From the NCBI RefSeq assembly GCF_013520985.1, contig NZ_JACDTY010000008.1:230535-294534 (forward strand): DNA of 64,000 nucleotides, read 5' to 3'. Below, one piece after another: positions 38,642 to 46,894 of the stretch. This DNA is from Mesorhizobium neociceri (GTDB taxonomy: Bacteria; Pseudomonadota; Alphaproteobacteria; Rhizobiales; Rhizobiaceae). The notes beneath the pieces were generated by a model, which was given only the letters and a program-made list of their open reading frames with translations, searched no databases and had not been told where the DNA came from. Position numbers and translations under genes: made by a program. Position 1 is the stretch's first letter. Every line of letters starts with the position of its first letter.

Positions 38642-38811
38642 ATTTTCTAATTTGCAACTTTGCAACCTGATGTGGAAACATCCTCCTGCACTGATTCTTG
38701 ATGATTTACTGACGCTTAACGACCCGCTGGGGGGGTGCTGTTAAGTGGATACATCGAGAACACTCTTCAAAAAAAAGCCGGCAACTGCATCACCGGCGGG
38801 AGAAAAACAAA
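38642..38811. promoter_or_regulatory. AT-rich leader/promoter region of mucR
   Basis: About 170 bp with repeated TTTGCAAC/TTTGCAACC, TGATGATTTACTGACG and a GCCGG-N11-CCGGC stem-loop at about 38777-38797 just before the start. MucR proteins bind AT-rich sites with scattered T-A steps and often their own gene. No exact box can be defined by eye. Confidence 0.4.
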
Positions 38812-39258
38812 TTGCAAACTCTCGACAACAAGACTGCTATTGAACTGACCGCCGACATTGTATCGGCCTATGTCGGCAACAATCCACTGCCGGCTTCTAG
38901 TCTACCGGATTTGATCGCAAGCGTCAGCGCATCGGTTCGCAAGTTGGGCAATGCTGCTGCCGTGGAGAGCCCTGCGCTTAACCCGGCCGTCAATCCGAAG
39001 CGTTCGGTGTTTCCCGACCACATCGTCTGCCTCGAGGATGGCAAGAAATTCAAGTCGCTGAAGCGTCACTTGATGACCGACCATGGCCTCAGCCCGGACG
39101 AGTATCGCACCAAATGGAGCTTGCCGTCGGACTATCCGATGGTGGCGCCGAACTATTCCGCGACCCGTTCGGCATTGGCCAAATCCTCGGGCCTCGGCCG
39201 CAAGCCGGCCGTTCCGGCCGTTGCGGCCAAGGTGACGAAGCGCAAGCCAAAGGCCTGA
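38812..39258 (+). CDS. mucR: MucR/Ros-family zinc-finger transcriptional regulator
   Basis: 148 residues. The N-terminal oligomerisation region AIELTADIVSAYVGNNPLPASSLPDLI and the DNA-binding finger IVCLEDGKKFKSLKRHLMTDHGLSPDEYRTKWSLP are the standard MucR/Ros pattern. The ligands would be Cys73, Asp76, His86 and His91; the second Cys of Ros is replaced by Asp, as reported for several Mesorhizobium loti homologues. These proteins shape exopolysaccharide, motility and symbiosis genes and act as H-NS-like silencers. A TTG start with GGGAG upstream is used because the conserved N-terminus begins there. Confidence 0.93.
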   Translation: MQTLDNKTAIELTADIVSAYVGNNPLPASSLPDLIASVSASVRKLGNAAAVESPALNPAVNPKRSVFPDHIVCLEDGKKFKSLKRHLMTDHGLSPDEYRTKWSLPSDYPMVAPNYSATRSALAKSSGLGRKPAVPAVAAKVTKRKPKA

Positions 39259-39291
39259 CCGCAGGAGCGGTTCCAACCGAGGGACCGGCCA

Positions 39292-39708
39292 TTGATCCCT
39301 GGCGAAAATGCTTCCGCAACCCTGCCGGCGCGCCATCATCTTGTCGCGCTCGGCTGGCTGCGGGAGCGGATCCTCGGCCAGACCGCCGTCGATCCGCGCC
39401 AGGGCGTCGAGGCACGCCATGCCCTGTTGTCCCTGAAGCACGATTGCGAACAGTGGGGTCGGGCCTTCGCAAAAAGTCCCGCTCGATCCAATGTCATACA
39501 ACTCCATCCCGGCTCAACCGGGATGGGACACATTCCAGACAGGCCGGACGCCGCGATCCTGGCCGCGCTCGACATGTTGAATGTCTTCGAGCGCGCAATC
39601 GTCGAAAGCCACGACCAGCTCACCGTCGAAGCGCTCCGGCTCAACTGCCTGGACGCGCTCGACCGCCTTCTGCAACGCATTCAACCGGATCACTCCGGCG
39701 GCGTCTGA
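39292..39708 (+). CDS. Hypothetical cytosolic protein
   Basis: 138 residues. The frame reads like a real helical protein (LVALGWLRERILGQTAVDPRQGVEARHALLSLKHDCEQWGRAFAK; DRPDAAILAALDMLNVFERAIVESHDQLTVEALRLNCLDALDRLLQ). The start is uncertain: a TTG preceded by GAGGG about 8 bases upstream is the best candidate. It lies 33 bases after mucR in the same direction and ends convergent and overlapping with the small gene at 39690. No domain is recognised. Confidence 0.6.
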   Translation: MIPGENASATLPARHHLVALGWLRERILGQTAVDPRQGVEARHALLSLKHDCEQWGRAFAKSPARSNVIQLHPGSTGMGHIPDRPDAAILAALDMLNVFERAIVESHDQLTVEALRLNCLDALDRLLQRIQPDHSGGV

Positions 39709-39881
39709 CTTTCCGTCCGTCCTGCATCTTGCTCGGCGGCCAGATTGTCGGCTTCGATGGCCGTCATTTCCAGAAAATAGACCAACATGTGATAACGCGT
39801 CTGCGAAAGCATCCTCGCCAATTTCCGCGTAATTTCGGCGACATATCTTAAGACGCGTAGATCGTTTTCGGCCCTTTCCAT
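39690..39881 (-). CDS. Small rhizobial helical protein
   Basis: 63 residues: ERAENDLRVLRYVAEITRKLARMLSQTRYHMLVYFLEMTAIEADNLA, then a polar tail. The pattern of a two-helix protein with VRYVAEI...LVYFLEM is one I know from numerous small uncharacterised rhizobial proteins. CAGGAG precedes the ATG. It overlaps the end of the convergent gene by 19 bases. No function is known. Confidence 0.7.
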   Translation of the reverse strand: MERAENDLRVLRYVAEITRKLARMLSQTRYHMLVYFLEMTAIEADNLAAEQDAGRTESQTPPE

Positions 39882-40201
39882 CGTAAGCTCCTGACCGTCA
39901 AATTGTTTTTGGCGCCCCTCAAAGTCGACTCACGGCGCGATTACATGTTCACAGCATTGATAAGAAAATTGAAGTCAATTTTCTGACAGCGTGATGCTTG
40001 GACTAAGCGATATAACGCATTGCTTATGCCTCCGCCGAGACCCTCCTTCGGCTACGCCGCCGGGCCGGCGCGAAAGAGCGCTGTCCGTGCCCGCACAACA
40101 GCCTGCGATGGTACGCCACCTCGTGCGGTTTTCGCGTCAGATCGTGCCAGCCGACCCCCAAGCCCTTGCGAAGCGCCGGTGTCCCGTGCAAAAGCGCGGC
40201 C
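39882..40201. other. Intergenic region (320 bp) with a perfect palindrome
   Basis: It contains a 9-bp-arm inverted repeat GAAAATTGA-AG-TCAATTTTC at 39964-39983, AT-rich and unlike the surroundings, which may be an operator for the small leftward gene, for the ABC-F gene, or a MucR-related site. An open frame of 12 codons before the ABC-F start is not considered coding. Confidence 0.6.
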
Positions 40202-42079
40202 ATGCTTATCATCAACGATCTTTCGCTCCGCATGGCCGGACGCTTGCTTCTCGATCATGCCTCGCTGACCTTGCCAGCCGGCACCAAGGCCGGCCTCGTC
40301 GGCCGCAATGGCACCGGCAAGACGACCTTGTTCAAGGCCATCACCGGCGATTTCCCCTCCGAGACCGGCTCGATCAGCCTGCCCAAGAACACTCGCATCG
40401 GCCAGGTGGCGCAGGAAGCGCCGGGCACCGAGGAGCCGCTGATCGAGATCGTGCTCAAGGCCGACCTCGAGCGCACCGCGCTGCTTGAAGAGGAAAAGAC
40501 CGCCACCGACGCGCACCGCATCGCCGACATCCACATGCGGCTGGCCGACATCGACGCGCACTCAGCCGAGTCGCGCGCGGCCACCATTCTTGCCGGTCTC
40601 GGCTTCGACGACGCCGCGCAGCGCCGCCCGGCCTCGTCCTTTTCCGGCGGCTGGCGGATGCGCGTGGCGCTCGCCGCGGTGCTGTTTGCCGAGCCCGATC
40701 TTCTGCTGCTCGACGAGCCGACCAACTATCTCGATCTCGAAGGCACGCTGTGGCTGGAAAACTATGTGTCGAAATACCCGCACACCGTGCTTCTGATCTC
40801 GCACGATCGCGACCTGCTCAACCGCGCCGTCAATTCCATCGTTCATCTCGACCAGAAGAAGCTGACCTTCTGGCGTGGCGGCTACGACCAGTTCGAGCGC
40901 CAGTACACCGAGCAGAAGGAATTGCAGGAGAAGGGCCGCGTCAAGCAGGAAGCCGCGCGCAAACATATGGAGTCCTTCGTCGAGCGCTTCCGCGCCAAGG
41001 CTTCCAAGGCGAGGCAGGCGCAGTCGCGCATCAAGGCGCTGGAGAAGATGAAGCCGATCGCCGCGATCGTGAACGACACGGTACGGCCCTTCTCCTTCCC
41101 GGAGCCGGTCAAGACCGTGGCCTCGCCGATTGTGGCGCTCAATAACGTCAATGTCGGCTACACCGAGGGCCGGCCGATCCTGAAGAAGATGACGCTGCGC
41201 ATCGACGCCGACGACCGCATCGCACTGCTCGGCGCCAATGGCAACGGCAAGTCGACCTTCGCCAAGCTGCTCTCGGGCCGGCTGAAGCAGGAAACCGGCA
41301 CCATGACGGTGGCGCCCGGGCTGAAGGTGGCGATCTTCGCCCAGCACCAACTGGATGATCTGAGACCGGACGAAAACGCCTATGAGCATGTCCGCCGGCT
41401 GATGCCGGAAGCGCCGGAATCCAAGGTCCGCGGCCGTGTCGCCCAGTTCGGCCTGACCACAGAAAAAATGAACACCGCCGCCAAGGACCTGTCGGGCGGC
41501 GAGAAGGCAAGGCTTTTGATGGGTCTGTCGGCGTTCGAAGGGCCGAACCTCTTCATCCTCGACGAACCGACCAACCATCTCGACATCGACAGCCGTGAAT
41601 CCTTGATCCATGCGCTGAACGAGTTTCCCGGCGCCGTCATCCTGATCTCGCACGACCGCCATCTTCTGGAGGCGACCGCCGACCGGCTGTGGCTGGTCAA
41701 GGACGGCGCGGTCAACCCGTATGATGGCGACCTTGAGGACTACAAGACGCTGGTCACCGGTGTGTCCGGCGACCGCCGCGGCAAGCGCGAGGCCGAGAAG
41801 GCATCAAAGGCCGATCGCCGCCGCGATGCAGCGGCGCGCCGCGCCACCTTCGAACCCCTGGCCAAGGAAATCCGCGCCACCGAGGCGCTGATGGACCGCA
41901 TCCGCAAGCGCATCGACCTGATCGAGGACGAACTCGCCAATCCGGCCGTCTACGAGAAGGATCCGTCGACGGCGACCCGGCTCGCCAAGGAGCGCTCACA
42001 GCTGGCACAGCAGCTTGCCGGCCATGAGGAGAAATGGCTGACCATGTCGGCCGAGTATGAGGAAGGCACGGCGGAGTAG
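40202..42079 (+). CDS. ABC-F family ATPase (Uup/YheS-like)
   Basis: 625 residues with two ATP-binding cassettes and no membrane domain, the ABC-F arrangement. First cassette: Walker A GRNGTGKTT (about 35), signature SSFSGGWRMRVAL, Walker B LLLLDEPTNYLD, then ISHDRDLL. Second cassette: GANGNGKST, DLSGGEKARLLM, LFILDEPTNHLD, ISHDRHLLE. A linker (about 230-310) is rich in charged residues, including FVERFRAKASKARQAQSRIKALEKM, and the tail carries a coiled coil. Such proteins act on the ribosome, in E-site gating or other translation roles. Four cassette Glu residues are intact. Confidence 0.93.
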   Translation: MLIINDLSLRMAGRLLLDHASLTLPAGTKAGLVGRNGTGKTTLFKAITGDFPSETGSISLPKNTRIGQVAQEAPGTEEPLIEIVLKADLERTALLEEEKTATDAHRIADIHMRLADIDAHSAESRAATILAGLGFDDAAQRRPASSFSGGWRMRVALAAVLFAEPDLLLLDEPTNYLDLEGTLWLENYVSKYPHTVLLISHDRDLLNRAVNSIVHLDQKKLTFWRGGYDQFERQYTEQKELQEKGRVKQEAARKHMESFVERFRAKASKARQAQSRIKALEKMKPIAAIVNDTVRPFSFPEPVKTVASPIVALNNVNVGYTEGRPILKKMTLRIDADDRIALLGANGNGKSTFAKLLSGRLKQETGTMTVAPGLKVAIFAQHQLDDLRPDENAYEHVRRLMPEAPESKVRGRVAQFGLTTEKMNTAAKDLSGGEKARLLMGLSAFEGPNLFILDEPTNHLDIDSRESLIHALNEFPGAVILISHDRHLLEATADRLWLVKDGAVNPYDGDLEDYKTLVTGVSGDRRGKREAEKASKADRRRDAAARRATFEPLAKEIRATEALMDRIRKRIDLIEDELANPAVYEKDPSTATRLAKERSQLAQQLAGHEEKWLTMSAEYEEGTAE

Positions 42080-42265
42080 GACGGCTGCGTTCTCCGTCGC
42101 AACGGAAGTGGTGCTCTTATCCAGATACCAGGCGCGGCGCGCTACTCCTTGCTCCTGCGGTAACATGACCGTGAGCCTGTAACGGCTGGCTCGTGTGATG
42201 CGAATAGCAGACTGTGACGTCATGCTGGGCTCGCGTGCCTTGCCACCGCTTTCGGGAGCAGAAGA

Positions 42266-42661
42266 ATGTTCGACCGCCGTATGTTTCTCATCGCCCTTGC
42301 CGCCGTCTCGAGCATCGCCTGCGCCCCCGCGGCACTTGCGGCCGACCACATGGCCTACACCCAGCAGGCATTCGATGAGGCGCAGAAAGCGGGCAAACCG
42401 ATCCTGGTCGAGATCACAGCCTCGTGGTGTCCAACCTGCAAGGCGCAGAAGAAGGTGCTTGGCCAGTTGCTGCCGATGGCAGAGCATGCGGATCTGGCCG
42501 TGTTCGAGGTGGATTTCGATTCCCAGAAAGACATTGTGCGTGCCTTCGGCGCGCAGATGCAGAGCACGTTGATTACCTACAAGGGCACGAAGGAAGTAGG
42601 CCGGCTGGTCGGCGTCACCCAGGCGGATGCCATCAAACGGTTGCTTGACACCACGATCTGA
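42266..42661 (+). CDS. Exported thioredoxin-fold protein (CPTC)
   Basis: 131 residues. A signal peptide (residues about 1-26, MFLIALAAVSSIACAPAALA-AD) precedes a thioredoxin domain with WCPTC at 54-58 and the preceding VEITAS strand. The usual cis-proline loop before the fourth strand (IPT) reads MQSTLITY, so the proline is replaced; this probably weakens substrate release specificity or indicates a dedicated partner. The electron donor is likely the CcdA-type protein encoded 9 bases downstream. Together they form a periplasmic thiol-reducing or thiol-delivery pair. Confidence 0.85.
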   Translation: MFDRRMFLIALAAVSSIACAPAALAADHMAYTQQAFDEAQKAGKPILVEITASWCPTCKAQKKVLGQLLPMAEHADLAVFEVDFDSQKDIVRAFGAQMQSTLITYKGTKEVGRLVGVTQADAIKRLLDTTI

Positions 42662-42670
42662 GCGACGGCG

Positions 42671-43390
42671 ATGCTGCTTGGCTTTTTCTTCTCGTTCCTG
42701 GCTGGTGTGCTGTCGACGCTGTCGCCCTGCGTGCTGCCGCTGATCCCGATTGTGCTCGGAGCTGCTGTCAGCCAGCATCGTTATGGGCCCGTTGCACTTG
42801 CAACAGGGCTGGCCTTGTCGTTCACGGTTATCGGCTTGTTCGTCGCCACAATCGGTTTTTCCATTGGCCTGGACGGTGGTGTGTTTCGAAGTGCTGCCGC
42901 CATGCTGATGCTTGTCCTTGGCGCCATACTGGTTGTGCCTGCCCTGCAGGCGCGGGTCGCGCTGGCAGCCGGACCGGCCGGGAACTGGGTTGAGCAACGG
43001 TTCGGAGGCTTTTCATCCATCGGCCTGTGGGGGCAATTCGGCGTCGGTCTGCTTCTGGGCGCGGTATGGAGCCCCTGCGTCGGGCCGACGCTCGGTGCGG
43101 CTTCCGTCCTTGCCGCCCAAGGACACGACCTTGGTCAGGTCGCGGCCACCATGGTCGTGTTCGGCATTGGCGCCGCAGTGCCGTTGCTGATCCTCGGCAC
43201 GCTGTCGCGCGAAACCTTGCTGCGCTGGCGCAGCAGGATTGCGGAGGCCGGCGGTGGCATGAAGATAGCGCTTGGCATCGTTCTACTGCTCACGGCGGGC
43301 GCGATCCTGTCGGGTTTCGACAAGGCGCTGGAGACCGCGCTGGTCAATGCGTCGCCCGAATGGCTGACGGCTCTGACGACGCGATTCTGA
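42671..43390 (+). CDS. CcdA/DsbD-type membrane thiol-disulfide electron transporter
   Basis: 239 residues with six predicted helices. The two redox cysteines are seen in LSTLSPCVLPLIPIVLG (helix 1) and LGAVWSPCVGPTLGAAS (helix 4), the CcdA signature that passes electrons from cytosolic thioredoxin across the inner membrane. The length matches CcdA, without DsbD's flanking periplasmic domains. The exported thioredoxin just upstream is the probable acceptor. A DoxX gene follows. The group could serve cytochrome c maturation or repair of periplasmic thiols. Confidence 0.92.
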   Translation: MLLGFFFSFLAGVLSTLSPCVLPLIPIVLGAAVSQHRYGPVALATGLALSFTVIGLFVATIGFSIGLDGGVFRSAAAMLMLVLGAILVVPALQARVALAAGPAGNWVEQRFGGFSSIGLWGQFGVGLLLGAVWSPCVGPTLGAASVLAAQGHDLGQVAATMVVFGIGAAVPLLILGTLSRETLLRWRSRIAEAGGGMKIALGIVLLLTAGAILSGFDKALETALVNASPEWLTALTTRF

Positions 43391-43613
43391 AGCGCTGCTG
43401 CCAAGGAGCGCCCGCAACTGGCACAGCCGCCTGGGCCTTCACTTACCATCGATGCTTGTCCGCGGCGCGGCGGTCACGTTGCCGTGAGGCGGTAACGTGG
43501 GTCCGCCGGAGCGCGAATACCGAACTGTCCATGAGGCTATAAGCCACGCCAATCGTGCCGGTTCCTCGGCAAGATCCTCCAAAGCCAGATCTCACAAAGA
43601 AAGTGTCCCCAGC

Positions 43614-44102
43614 ATGCAATTTTCCGGATTCCTCTCAAAAGTCGCCCTGTTTTCGGCGCCACAAACCGTTGCCGCATGGGCACCGGTGCCGATCCGGTTG
43701 ATCGTGGGTTTCGGTTTTCTGGCGCATGGCTACGCCAAGCTCAGCCGGGGGCCGGAAACCTTTGGCGCGGTGCTGGACACGCTAGGTGTTCCCCTGCCAC
43801 AGCTGCTGGCCTGGCTGACGACGCTGGTCGAGCTTGTCGGAGGAGCCGCCGTGCTGGCGGGTGCCTTCATTCCATTGGTCAGCGTGCCGATGGCCATCGT
43901 GCTGTTGTCGGCGCTGTTCACTGTGCATGCGCAGTATGGGTTCTTTTCGGTGAAATTCACCGAAGTGACCGCTGACGGTATCAAATTCGGCCCAGTCGGC
44001 TACGAGATCGTCCTGCTCTACCTCGGCGGCCTTGCAACGCTCGCCATCGGCGGACCGGGCCGTCTGTCGCTCGACGCGGTGTTGCGACGGCAACTGAGTT
44101 AG
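43614..44102 (+). CDS. DoxX-family membrane protein (thioredoxin/CcdA neighbourhood)
   Basis: 162 residues with four predicted helices: PIRLIVGFGFLAHGYAKLSRGP (DoxX motif), then LLAWLTTLVELVGGAAVLAGAF, IVLLSALFTVHAQYGFFSV and the last helix near IVLLYLGGLATLAIGG. DoxX proteins are often next to thiol redox genes, as here. The start is the ATG of MQFSGFL with AAGAAAG upstream; the frame upstream of it is not conserved in style. It shares little with the DoxX protein of the bufferin operon except the fold. Confidence 0.88.
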   Translation: MQFSGFLSKVALFSAPQTVAAWAPVPIRLIVGFGFLAHGYAKLSRGPETFGAVLDTLGVPLPQLLAWLTTLVELVGGAAVLAGAFIPLVSVPMAIVLLSALFTVHAQYGFFSVKFTEVTADGIKFGPVGYEIVLLYLGGLATLAIGGPGRLSLDAVLRRQLS

Positions 44103-44194
44103 GCGTAGTTTGACCGCATCATGTGACCGTCAAGCGCATCGATGGCGTGTAACTGGCCCTACACGTCGCCGTCACAAACGGTTAATTTGGCCCC

Positions 44195-46303
44195 ATGAAC
44201 CAACACGCCAAGCTTCGCATCGGCCATTCGGCCTGTCCGCATGATTGTCCGTCGACCTGCGCACTCGAGGTCGAGCTGCTCGACGGCAACCGCATCGGCC
44301 GCGTCCATGGCGCCAAGGCCAACACCTACACATCGGGCGTTGTCTGCGCCAAGGTCGCCCGCTATGCCGACCGCGTCCATCACCCCGATAGGCTGCTGAA
44401 GCCAATGGTGCGCGCCGGCGCCAAGGGCGACGGCATCTGGAAGGAATCCAGCTGGGAAGCGGCGCTCGACCTCGTCGCCGAAAAATTCATCGCGGCCGAG
44501 GAAAAATACGGCTCGGAGACCGTCTGGCCTTATTACTATGCCGGCACGATGGGTCTGGTGCAGCGCGATGGCATCGACCGGCTGCGCCATGCGAAAAAAT
44601 ACTCCGGCTTCTTCGGTTCGATCTGCACAAATCTGGCCTGGACCGGCTGGATGATGGGGGCGGGTGCCTTGCGCGGTCCCGATCCGCGCGAAATGGCGAA
44701 ATCCGACTGCGTGGTGATCTGGGGCACCAATGCAGTGGTCACGCAGGTCAATGTCATGACCCACGCCATCAAGGCACGCAAGGAACGCGGGGCGAAGATC
44801 GTCGTCATCGACGTCTACGAGAACGCGACGATGAAGCAGGCCGACATGGGCCTGGTGCTGAAGCCCGGCACCGACGGCGCGCTGGCCTGCGCGGTGATGC
44901 ATGTGCTGTTCAGGGAAGGCATGGCCGACCGCGCCTATCTCGAAAAATACACGGACGATCCCAAGGGGCTGGAAGCGCATCTGGAGACGCGCACGCCACA
45001 ATGGGCCGCCGCCATCACCGGCCTTACCGTCGCCGAGATCGAGGCCTTCGCATGTTTGGTTGGCACGACGAAGAAAACCTACTTCCGCCTCGGCTATGGC
45101 TTTGCCCGCCAGCGCAACGGCTCGGTCAACATGCATGCGGCGTCCTGCATCGCCGCCGTCACCGGCGCCTGGCAATATGAGGGCGGTGGCGCCTTCCATT
45201 CCAATTCCGGCATCTTCAAGCTCAACCAGGATGTGCTTGAAGGCACGGCGATGCGCGATCCCTCGATCCGCTATCTCGACCAGTCGCGTACCGGCCCGGT
45301 GCTGACAGGTGCCGCGGACGCGCTCTATGGCGGTCCCCCGGTGACGGCGATGCTGATCCAGAACACCAATCCGGCCAATGTCGCGCCGGAGCAGCGGCTG
45401 GTGAAGCAAGGGTTTCTACGCGACGACCTGTTCACTTGCGTGCACGAGCAGTTCATGACCGACACGGCCAAGCTCGCCGATGTCGTTTTGCCGGCAACGA
45501 TGTTCCTGGAGCATGACGACGTCTACAAGGGCGGCGGCAACCAGCACATCACGCTCGGTCCCAAGCTGATCGAGCCGCCGGAAGGGCCGCGCACCAACCA
45601 TTTCGTCATCGAGCAGCTGGCCGAACGTCTCGGCGTCGCCGACCGGCCGGGCTTTGGTCTCACCGAGCAGCAGCATATCGACATCATCCTGGGCAAGCGC
45701 GGGCTAGGCAGCTTCGCCAGCCTGAAGGAAGACAAATGGGTCGACCTGCAGCCGGATTTCGAGGCGGCACATTTCGTCAATGGCTTCGGTCATGCCGACA
45801 AGAAATTCCACTTCCGCGCCAACTGGAGCGGGCAGGCGGCGCCCAACCGGCCGCCGAAAAGCATGGGCCTGTTCGGGCCGGTGGCCGAGCTGCCGGAATT
45901 TCCCGACCATGTCGACCTGATCGAGGTGGCGGACGCCGAGCATCCGTTCCGGCTGACGACATCACCGGCGCGCAACTTCCTCAATTCGACATTCTCGGAA
46001 ACGCCGGTGTCGAAAGCCAAGGAAGGCCGGCCGGAACTCCTGCTGCATCCGGACGACGCCACAGCCCTTGGATTGGGCGACGGCGACCGCATCGAGGTCG
46101 GCAACCGGCGTGGCGAGGTGGTGCTGCACGCAAAACTGTTCGACGGCCTCAAGCGCGGCGTGGTGATCGCCGAGGGCATCTGGCCGAACAGCGCCCATGA
46201 GCGCGGCGAAGGCATCAATGTGCTGACCGGCGCCGATGCGCCCGCGCCCTATGGCGGTGCGGCCTTCCACGACAACAAGGTCTGGCTGCGGCCGGCCGAC
46301 TGA
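44195..46303 (+). CDS. Molybdopterin-dependent oxidoreductase (DMSO reductase superfamily)
   Basis: 702 residues. The N-terminal iron-sulfur motif has Cys14, Cys18, Cys22 and Cys51 (HSACPHDCPSTCALEV, GVVCAK), enough for a [4Fe-4S] cluster. The core binds a bis-molybdopterin guanine dinucleotide cofactor (VIWGTNAVVTQVNV, KLADVVLPATMFLEHDDVYKGGG). The C-terminal barrel ends DGDRIEVGNRRGEVVLHAKLFDGLKRGVV. No Tat signal peptide is seen, so it should be cytoplasmic. There is no obvious partner electron-transfer subunit next to it. Substrate unknown; formate dehydrogenase-like, or an oxidoreductase for a nitrogen compound, are both possible. Confidence 0.87.
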   Translation: MNQHAKLRIGHSACPHDCPSTCALEVELLDGNRIGRVHGAKANTYTSGVVCAKVARYADRVHHPDRLLKPMVRAGAKGDGIWKESSWEAALDLVAEKFIAAEEKYGSETVWPYYYAGTMGLVQRDGIDRLRHAKKYSGFFGSICTNLAWTGWMMGAGALRGPDPREMAKSDCVVIWGTNAVVTQVNVMTHAIKARKERGAKIVVIDVYENATMKQADMGLVLKPGTDGALACAVMHVLFREGMADRAYLEKYTDDPKGLEAHLETRTPQWAAAITGLTVAEIEAFACLVGTTKKTYFRLGYGFARQRNGSVNMHAASCIAAVTGAWQYEGGGAFHSNSGIFKLNQDVLEGTAMRDPSIRYLDQSRTGPVLTGAADALYGGPPVTAMLIQNTNPANVAPEQRLVKQGFLRDDLFTCVHEQFMTDTAKLADVVLPATMFLEHDDVYKGGGNQHITLGPKLIEPPEGPRTNHFVIEQLAERLGVADRPGFGLTEQQHIDIILGKRGLGSFASLKEDKWVDLQPDFEAAHFVNGFGHADKKFHFRANWSGQAAPNRPPKSMGLFGPVAELPEFPDHVDLIEVADAEHPFRLTTSPARNFLNSTFSETPVSKAKEGRPELLLHPDDATALGLGDGDRIEVGNRRGEVVLHAKLFDGLKRGVVIAEGIWPNSAHERGEGINVLTGADAPAPYGGAAFHDNKVWLRPAD

Positions 46304-46317
46304 GACCGGCTGGCCTA

Positions 46318-46821
46318 CTACGGCAGGGGCACCGTCAGGCCGACCTTGACCCGGTCCATGGCCACGAAGGTGCGGAATTTTCGGACATTCTTGCTGTCGA
46401 AGAACAGTTTGCGCGTCAGCGCCTCATAGGCGCCCATGTCAGCCACGGTGATGACCAGGATGAAGTCGGCCTCGCCGGTGACGTAGTAGCATTGTTGCAC
46501 TTCGGGCGCCGCCGAGAATTGCCGCTTGGCCGCGTCGATCAGGTCTGAGCGTTCGCTCTCCAGTTCCACCTCGACGAAGATGGTGATGGGCTGGCCAACC
46601 GCCGCCGGCTCGACGACGGCGACATTGCTGGCAATGACGCCGGACTGTTCCATGCGCTTGATGCGCCGCTGCACCGCTGGCGCCGACAGGTTGACGGCTT
46701 CGCCGATCAGCCGCTGCGGTGTCGTATTGTCCCTTTGCAGGATGGCAAGGATGGCGAGGTCGAAGCTGTCGAGTGAGGGCAATGCAGCCAATGGAGGGAT
46801 CCCGGCGAAACAAACTTGCAT
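46318..46821 (-). CDS. Lrp/AsnC-family regulator of the diaminopropionate operon
   Basis: 167 residues. The N-terminal helix-turn-helix is LDSFDLAILAILQRDNTTPQRLIGEAVNLSAPAVQRRIKRMEQSGVI, followed by the RAM ligand/oligomerisation domain (ITIFVEVELESERSD, YYVTGEADFILVITVADMGAYEALTRKLF). Lrp-type regulators sense amino acids. It is divergent from dpaL with a gap of only 73 bases, so it is the probable regulator of dpaL and the two following hydrolases. The ATG at 46821 is used; the longer frame crosses the divergent promoter. It converges on the molybdopterin gene. Confidence 0.92.
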   Translation of the reverse strand: MQVCFAGIPPLAALPSLDSFDLAILAILQRDNTTPQRLIGEAVNLSAPAVQRRIKRMEQSGVIASNVAVVEPAAVGQPITIFVEVELESERSDLIDAAKRQFSAAPEVQQCYYVTGEADFILVITVADMGAYEALTRKLFFDSKNVRKFRTFVAMDRVKVGLTVPLP

Positions 46822-46894
46822 TCTGAAGTGCCAATTACAGCGCTCTTTGCGTCTCCGCTGCAATATGATTTCGTCACACCCAAGGAGGCCGCCC

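Noticed and set aside
40562..41662. 366-codon minus-strand frame opposite the ABC-F gene
   Set aside because: Shadow of the ABC-F ATPase, whose two cassettes are complete.
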